Shown: positions 23,481 through 28,143 of the stretch, piece by piece
Numbering within the stretch: position 1 is the first letter of the stretch
Layout of the letters: each line of letters opens with the position of its first letter
From: a virus
Reading direction: 5' to 3' (one strand)
Length of the DNA stretch: 28,143 bases
IMG/VR virus record: IMGVR_UViG_3300043449_000726
Coordinates: 1-28,143 of that record
Translations under genes and position numbers: made by a program
Notes under the pieces: generated by a model
Database searches by the model: none
What the model saw: the letters and a program-made list of their open reading frames with translations, nothing else
What the model was told of the DNA's origin: nothing

Positions 23481-24424
23481 GCTACACGCCTGACATTGGC
23501 AATGCGGTCACGCTGGAGTTTTCCGGCAGTTATACGCCGACGGTTGGCTCGTCCGTCATTCTGGACTTCACGTCCAGCCTGGTTTACGCCAGTGCGCGAT
23601 TTGGCCAGGTTTGGTCATTAGCCGCCCCTGTCTTTGCCGACGCGATCAGGCCGCAAAAATGGTCATTGTCGGCTTTGGTGTTTGCCGACTGCAAGCGGCA
23701 TCAGGCGTGGTCGTTGTCAGCCCTGCAATTCATCCCATCGGGGTTTTATCAGGCGTGGCAACAGCAAGCGCCGGATTTCACGAATGCTCAACACGATCAA
23801 CAATGGGGGTTGGTCAGCTATCAAACAGACAGCGCGCATATCTCGCAGCGCTGGGCACTGGAGGCGCCCGCCGTCTGGACCAAAGTCGTCAGCTCAACCG
23901 CCTATCTGTTGAGCCTCGAACAAGGCGAAGACAGCACCGAAATCCCGATGGCCAATTTCTCCGGCCAGTTTCGTTCGGGTGAACCGTCCTACATCCAGTG
24001 CGGCATTCCGAATGCCTGGGAATGGGCGGATACCGTCGCGGCGTATGCGGCGCAGGAGGACACCGAGATTGTCATCAATGCCGGATACCGCTGGTCCGAT
24101 GACAGCTACACCACCCAAGAGATTGCCCGTGTCACCTTGCGGAATGTCCGCTATGACTACGGCGCACGGTCGGCCTCCGTCTCGCTGGATGGCGTCGACA
24201 CCCGCACCAATCCAGCACCGAAAGCCATCACACTGACCGGGGCCAGTTACATCAACCAGGACAGCGACGGACGCTTGCGCTATCGAGTCACGCCTCAGTT
24301 TGACGTGAGGCCCGGTGATACCGTCACCGTCGGCAACGATACCTTCGTCGTTGGCGAACTGTCCTATCAGGTCAACGCCAGCGGGGCCAGCATGGAAGTC
24401 GCCGAACTGATCGAGTCCGTCTGA
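23477..24424 (+). CDS. Tail protein with 16-residue Q-x-W repeats
   Basis: Encodes 315 residues. It opens with two tandem 16-residue units of type SYTPxxGxxVxLxF (2-17 and 18-33). A second array follows, with tryptophan at 46, 62, 78, 94, 110 and 126, each preceded two residues earlier by glutamine, so the period is exactly 16. The rest (about 137-315) is a beta-rich tail domain with EIPMANFSGQFRSGEPSYIQ and VTPQFDVRPGDTVTVGNDTF, similar in style to tail-hub proteins. It lies just before the large tip protein and is probably part of the same complex. Function is inferred from position. Confidence 0.6.
   Translation: MSYTPDIGNAVTLEFSGSYTPTVGSSVILDFTSSLVYASARFGQVWSLAAPVFADAIRPQKWSLSALVFADCKRHQAWSLSALQFIPSGFYQAWQQQAPDFTNAQHDQQWGLVSYQTDSAHISQRWALEAPAVWTKVVSSTAYLLSLEQGEDSTEIPMANFSGQFRSGEPSYIQCGIPNAWEWADTVAAYAAQEDTEIVINAGYRWSDDSYTTQEIARVTLRNVRYDYGARSASVSLDGVDTRTNPAPKAITLTGASYINQDSDGRLRYRVTPQFDVRPGDTVTVGNDTFVVGELSYQVNASGASMEVAELIESV
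23606..23893 (+). repeat. Six 48-bp repeats coding Q-x-W units
   Basis: Six consecutive 48-base units each encode Gln-x-Trp followed mostly by Ser/Ala-Leu and Ala; Trp spacing is exactly 16 residues in all six. DNA copies are diverged (for example CAGGTTTGGTCATTA, CAAAAATGGTCATTG, CAGGCGTGGTCGTTG), so the array is old and kept by protein structure rather than recent duplication. Confidence 0.85.
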
Positions 24425-27400
24425 TGGGCAAGGGCGTCATTGTCGAACATCTGGGCGATGCCCATTACCGCATCGGGCTTGATATCGATGTCAGCTATGC
24501 CCGCGACCAACTCGCGGCAATCGACCTCTATCTGGCTGAGTTTGCCCAGAAATACCAAGAAGCCACCAACGTCAAGAACGAAGCACAAGCCGCCCTCGCG
24601 CCGATCAATACGCGGCTGACCGAATACCTCGCCGAGGCGCAAGCAGCCAGCCAGGCGGCTTACGATGCGATGGTGGCGGCGTATGACGTGTGGGTAGATG
24701 CTGTGGCGAATCAGCCAGACCCGGAAATTATCGCGCCACTGCGCGAGGCGATGGATGTCTGGTTCGACGGCTTCGCCACCACTCACAACGATTACATCCT
24801 GGCGCTGGATGGGGATGAACAGGCGCCGTTGCCGATACCGGATGCACTGGAAGCCCGCACCCACGCACTCCAGCAACTAACGCTGGCAATGGGTGACTGG
24901 CTCGGTGCGGTCGGCGTGCTGATTGATCCCGCCGCCGTCAATGCCGCCTTCGACGCGCTCGGCCTTGCGCTGGATGATTTCGAGGCAGCGACCGTCGCCT
25001 ATGCCGCAGAACCCGGTAATCCGACGCTGAAAAGCGCGATGAATTACTACCAGGGCGTCTACGAGTCCGCGCATTCCGACTGGGTGAAGGCGGTAGACGA
25101 CAACAGCGGCGATGAATACGTCAAGGCCGCGCGTGATGCCTACGATGCCGCTGCTGAAACCTTCGACGCTGCCCGCGAAGCACTCGGCAAGCTACTGGAC
25201 AACGGCGGGATGCCGCCTGAATTGGCCGATATCATGGCCGAACAGGAGCGGGCCTATGCCACCTATCACGGCGCGCTGCAAAACTGGCAGAGCATGACGC
25301 TCATCAAGACGGAAAAGGAAACGGCCAAGGCGGAATTGATGTCGCGGCTTTTGCCGTACACCAACAATGACGGCGAACCCGTCCGCCAATCTGTCAATGC
25401 CTGGTGTTGCGATGCCACCGAGGATATCGCGGTGGGTGCTGAAGTGGCCACCATCGAGATACCCGGCGAACGCGATCTGGGTGTGCGTGTCCGTCCGGCT
25501 TATGAATCCCGCGAAACCTACAGCGCGGCCCGTGATGGCAAGCTGCAACCCAGTTGGTCGTCATCACCTGAAGCCACCTATTGGAATTGGGCCTTGCACC
25601 CCGGCAACGCCCGCTGGAATCCGAACTATCGGCTGGGCGAGATCCTCTTCATCGATCCGCTGACCGACAAATGCACCGTTCAACTCGACCCGCAGCGCAA
25701 CAACGAAAAGTCCCGCGCCCGCGATGGCCGCACGCTGGATGTCATCAATCCGCTGAAATATCAGATCGACCCCGACACGGGTGAACAGACGCCGATCCTG
25801 CCGGGTGACAATGTGCAGGTGGCCGATGGCGTCACCACGCTGACGGATGTGCCCATCGAATACATGGAATGCAACGCCGCCGTGTTTGAGGTGGGCGACC
25901 ATGTGATGGTGGAGTTTCAGAATCGCGACTGGAAACAGCCCAAGGTGATCGGGTTTGCGGAGAATCCGAAACCCTGCTTCATCCATGGGCTGATGATCCG
26001 CACAAGTTCAGGTTTGGCAGCTGATAGTGGCGCAGAGATCATTTATCCAAGAAAAACCCAAACCGCGCTGGGTTATGAGTTTCAACATCGCAAGTATGAC
26101 AACGAAGCCGTGGCCGGATATGTCACCTGGGTATCGACGGATGGGAAGACTGTTTTAAGCTGGAACGGGCCGCGCGGGCGCTATTTCCCGCAATCTTCAG
26201 ATGGCATCAGTTACCAGTCGTCCAATCCCAGCGGCGTTGATGGCCATTTGTATTACGTCATGAAAAACCCTGACGTTATCGAGCAGCCAGAGAATGATTT
26301 TGTCTTGTCCCTATATTACGCGGCAGATGATCGAAATCGGGTTTACAAGGACAAGCGTATTTACGCACAGCCGCCGATCCCATTCGATCAGGCAGTTCTT
26401 GGCGCCGCCGAGGTGGATGCGACAGACGAAAATGGACGCACCACCTGGCTGATGATTGTTGTCAGCACCCTCGCCGCACAACCAGGCGGAAAGTGGTACT
26501 TCCAGTTTACCTATGGTCAGCCAGATCCAGCACAGGCCATCAGCGTATACGCCAAGGCGATAACAACTACGGCGGGGGCATCAACGGAATGGGTCAAGAT
26601 AGCCGAGGATGATTTGTCCTCCGTGCCGGGTACGATCCCGACTAATAAATGCGCGTTTTTCTCAGGAAATGCTGACAGATTTGCGCTCTTGGTTCCGCGC
26701 GTTAAACCATCTGATCGAACGACACAGTTTGGCGATGTGGCCTTTGGTAATGCGTTTGAGGTGATGAATGACGCCATCGTGCGCGGCGCGTTAACGCTGA
26801 CCTCGACTGCTGTCACCTGTGAATTGACGGTGACAGAGCAAGAGGACGCGTCCATCATCGGTAGTTACTTCGGAAACTGTACAGCAGATGGTGCAGACGG
26901 ATATGTTCTGAATGAATCCTACTCGTACAGCGGAACCAATAGCGCGATAGTCGCCATTGATTACGATGGCGCCACGGAAAAGCAACTTATCGCTACCATC
27001 AGTTGCAGCGCGGCGGGCACTACTAACAAATCAGAAAAAGGCTACCGCGAAGACTTCCTAAGCGATTACAGCCTATCCGCCAGCGAATCGCACAGTGGCA
27101 CCGCGACTTTCAGGCTTGAAGACCAGGACGGAAATGTCATTTGCGAGTATGAAGACGTGGAATCCCGCGATTCATCGACATCACATGTGGAGCCGTCTGG
27201 TGAAACAACGTATGCCAATCAAACCATCAGCGTTACGGTCAACCGCTCCGGTCGCTTGCCGCTTTACTATGATTTGCGGGATGGTTCATCTCTTTTCGTA
27301 GAGCATGAAACCACGGCAGTCAGCACGATTACCCGTAATGCAGATGGCGAAAATGTGGCGGCTGATGTGCAATACACCACATGGCTGACGGATGGCGCAT

Positions 27401-27933
27401 CGGTCTGGGGGCATTACACAAAATCATCTGACCTGCCCACGCAGGAACGATCCTATCTTCTTGGGATCGGCTACTACGACTATGGATTGAACTGGGGGCG
27501 CGGAGTCAATGATGCGGTGGCCACCCTCGTAGAGTTCAACCATGCAAGCGCCAGCGACGCGGCCAACGCTATAAACATCCCGCAGGGTTATCAAATTGGC
27601 CCGCTTTTCCGTAACGCGCTATGGGTTCGGATGTGGGGGACGGGTTCCGGCGATGTGCTGGCATCGGTCGGCGCCTATCTTAGTGTTCATTCCATTGCCT
27701 TGATGCCATCATGGCCAGGTGGCGTATTTGTCACGCTGAACAACTCCAAGGGCGCCATGATTTGGGATGAATACAGCACCATCCCTAATGAGGGATACAC
27801 CATTGACCAGCAATGGCGGCTGACAGACCACGACCTCAATGCCATCTGGGGCGAACATCTGGCCCAGCACCCTAACTGGGAGGGCGGGCCTGAGTTTATC
27901 GACGCGGTTTATCAGGTGGTCGGCAACGTCTAG
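24424..27933 (+). CDS. Large coiled-coil tail-tip protein
   Basis: Encodes 1169 residues, the last gene of the tail operon and in the place of lambda J. The start GKGVIVEHLGDAHYRIGLDI begins a small strand domain, then residues about 20-310 are a long Ala/Glu-rich helical region (ATNVKNEAQAALAPINTRLT; KAARDAYDAAAETFDAAREA). Residues about 320-515 are a beta domain with an OB-like end (EVGDHVMVEFQNRDWKQPKV). From about 515 on the protein is Ser/Thr-rich, beta-type and less GC-rich (47-52% in two 60-base hand counts against 67% early in the gene). It should be the tip or central fibre, possibly contacting the receptor. It lacks recognisable J signatures. Confidence 0.7.
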   Translation: MGKGVIVEHLGDAHYRIGLDIDVSYARDQLAAIDLYLAEFAQKYQEATNVKNEAQAALAPINTRLTEYLAEAQAASQAAYDAMVAAYDVWVDAVANQPDPEIIAPLREAMDVWFDGFATTHNDYILALDGDEQAPLPIPDALEARTHALQQLTLAMGDWLGAVGVLIDPAAVNAAFDALGLALDDFEAATVAYAAEPGNPTLKSAMNYYQGVYESAHSDWVKAVDDNSGDEYVKAARDAYDAAAETFDAAREALGKLLDNGGMPPELADIMAEQERAYATYHGALQNWQSMTLIKTEKETAKAELMSRLLPYTNNDGEPVRQSVNAWCCDATEDIAVGAEVATIEIPGERDLGVRVRPAYESRETYSAARDGKLQPSWSSSPEATYWNWALHPGNARWNPNYRLGEILFIDPLTDKCTVQLDPQRNNEKSRARDGRTLDVINPLKYQIDPDTGEQTPILPGDNVQVADGVTTLTDVPIEYMECNAAVFEVGDHVMVEFQNRDWKQPKVIGFAENPKPCFIHGLMIRTSSGLAADSGAEIIYPRKTQTALGYEFQHRKYDNEAVAGYVTWVSTDGKTVLSWNGPRGRYFPQSSDGISYQSSNPSGVDGHLYYVMKNPDVIEQPENDFVLSLYYAADDRNRVYKDKRIYAQPPIPFDQAVLGAAEVDATDENGRTTWLMIVVSTLAAQPGGKWYFQFTYGQPDPAQAISVYAKAITTTAGASTEWVKIAEDDLSSVPGTIPTNKCAFFSGNADRFALLVPRVKPSDRTTQFGDVAFGNAFEVMNDAIVRGALTLTSTAVTCELTVTEQEDASIIGSYFGNCTADGADGYVLNESYSYSGTNSAIVAIDYDGATEKQLIATISCSAAGTTNKSEKGYREDFLSDYSLSASESHSGTATFRLEDQDGNVICEYEDVESRDSSTSHVEPSGETTYANQTISVTVNRSGRLPLYYDLRDGSSLFVEHETTAVSTITRNADGENVAADVQYTTWLTDGASVWGHYTKSSDLPTQERSYLLGIGYYDYGLNWGRGVNDAVATLVEFNHASASDAANAINIPQGYQIGPLFRNALWVRMWGTGSGDVLASVGAYLSVHSIALMPSWPGGVFVTLNNSKGAMIWDEYSTIPNEGYTIDQQWRLTDHDLNAIWGEHLAQHPNWEGGPEFIDAVYQVVGNV

Positions 27934-27973
27934 CCATCACCACAACTGCGCTGCCAGATCGATGCTTTTATTT

Positions 27974-27997
27974 GATATTTTATCGATTCAAAATATC
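27974..27997. repeat. AT-rich palindrome between converging units
   Basis: A perfect 8-bp inverted repeat, GATATTTT / AAAATATC, with an 8-base spacer follows the last tail gene by about 40 bases. It lies at the junction between + strand and - strand reading frames and could serve as a weak bidirectional terminator or a protein-binding site. Its stem has few GC pairs, so a strong intrinsic terminator is unlikely. Confidence 0.55.
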
Positions 27998-28059
27998 CGC
28001 TGTGACTCCGCATAAATCTGCACGGCCTTGGTAGCGACCTCTAGCACTTCAGCGTTCAT
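27988..28059 (-). CDS. Very short ORF, possibly truncated
   Basis: A minus-strand frame of 23 codons starts at 28059 with a GGGAG upstream and overlaps the end of the preceding minus-strand frame by 11 bases. The stretch ATKAVQIYAESQ resembles the beginning of small phage DNA-binding proteins that continue into a helix-turn-helix, but here a TGA within the palindrome ends it. It may be a truncated gene or a chance frame. Confidence 0.35.
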   Translation of the reverse strand: MNAEVLEVATKAVQIYAESQRIF

Positions 28060-28143
28060 CGTTTTCAACTCCCACAAACTTCCCACAGCTATCCTTAAAA
28101 CTGGCCCACGCGACCGGCGCATCATCACCCATCCAGCGGATAG
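28049..28143 (-). CDS. C-terminal end of a minus-strand gene (partial)
   Basis: A minus-strand frame enters from the window's right edge and ends at 28049 after 30 residues (RWMGDDAPVAWASFKDSCGK, then FVGVENDER). Composition is protein-like, and its stop overlaps a following ATG with a ribosome site, so it is plausibly the end of a real gene of an oppositely transcribed unit. Too little is present to name it. Confidence 0.45.
   Translation of the reverse strand, partial: IRWMGDDAPVAWASFKDSCGKFVGVENDER

Noticed and set aside
1-28143. CRISPR arrays, tRNA or rRNA genes, insertion sequences, integrase and att sites
   Set aside because: Looked for on both strands; no regularly spaced direct repeats with spacers, no cloverleaf-like genes and no transposase or recombinase motifs were seen.

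Overview
This window is the late structural, lysis and tail region of a tailed dsDNA phage or prophage of lambda-like (siphovirus) type. Essentially every gene is on the + strand, packed end to end with ATGA, TGATG or TAATG overlaps, as in a single late operon. The host is probably a moderately GC-rich proteobacterium: the protein families are those of beta- and gammaproteobacterial lambdoid phages, and 60-base hand counts in core genes reach about 67% GC. The sequence does not identify a species. No integrase, repressor, replication gene, tRNA or att site is visible, so free phage versus integrated prophage is undecided.

Layout. Positions 1-62 hold a stretch resembling the lambda cos right end. 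The packaging and head block (63-7581) follows: small terminase, GpA-family large terminase, a Mor-like HTH protein, gpW-like connector, portal, a fused ClpP-like protease/scaffold/gpT-type major capsid protein with an internal start, and two DUF2190-type decoration proteins. The connector and tail-tube block (7581-10547) holds FII-like, gpZ-like and gpU-like proteins, the tail tube, and a G/GT tail-assembly chaperone pair with a complete -1 frameshift signal.

The tail genes are then interrupted by about 7.5 kb (10547-18049). This stretch holds Ig-like and collagen-like structural proteins, two fibre proteins, small accessory proteins, a GH19-type endolysin with several very small membrane proteins (holin and spanin candidates), and a TraR/DksA-type zinc-finger protein. 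The tail programme resumes with the 903-residue tape measure (18042-20753), five poorly characterised structural proteins, and a 1169-residue coiled-coil tail-tip protein ending at 27933. The last 210 bases hold an AT-rich palindrome and two converging minus-strand reading frames that begin a different transcription unit.

The genes should act together to package DNA into a gpT-type capsid, join it to a long non-contractile tail, adsorb through fibres and a tip protein with compositionally distinct ends, and lyse the host. The most informative observations are the frameshift signal, the internal capsid start, the perfect 16-residue Q-x-W repeat in the gene at 23477, the displaced fibre/lysis module, and the two regulator-like genes (Mor-like, TraR-like) inside the structural operon.
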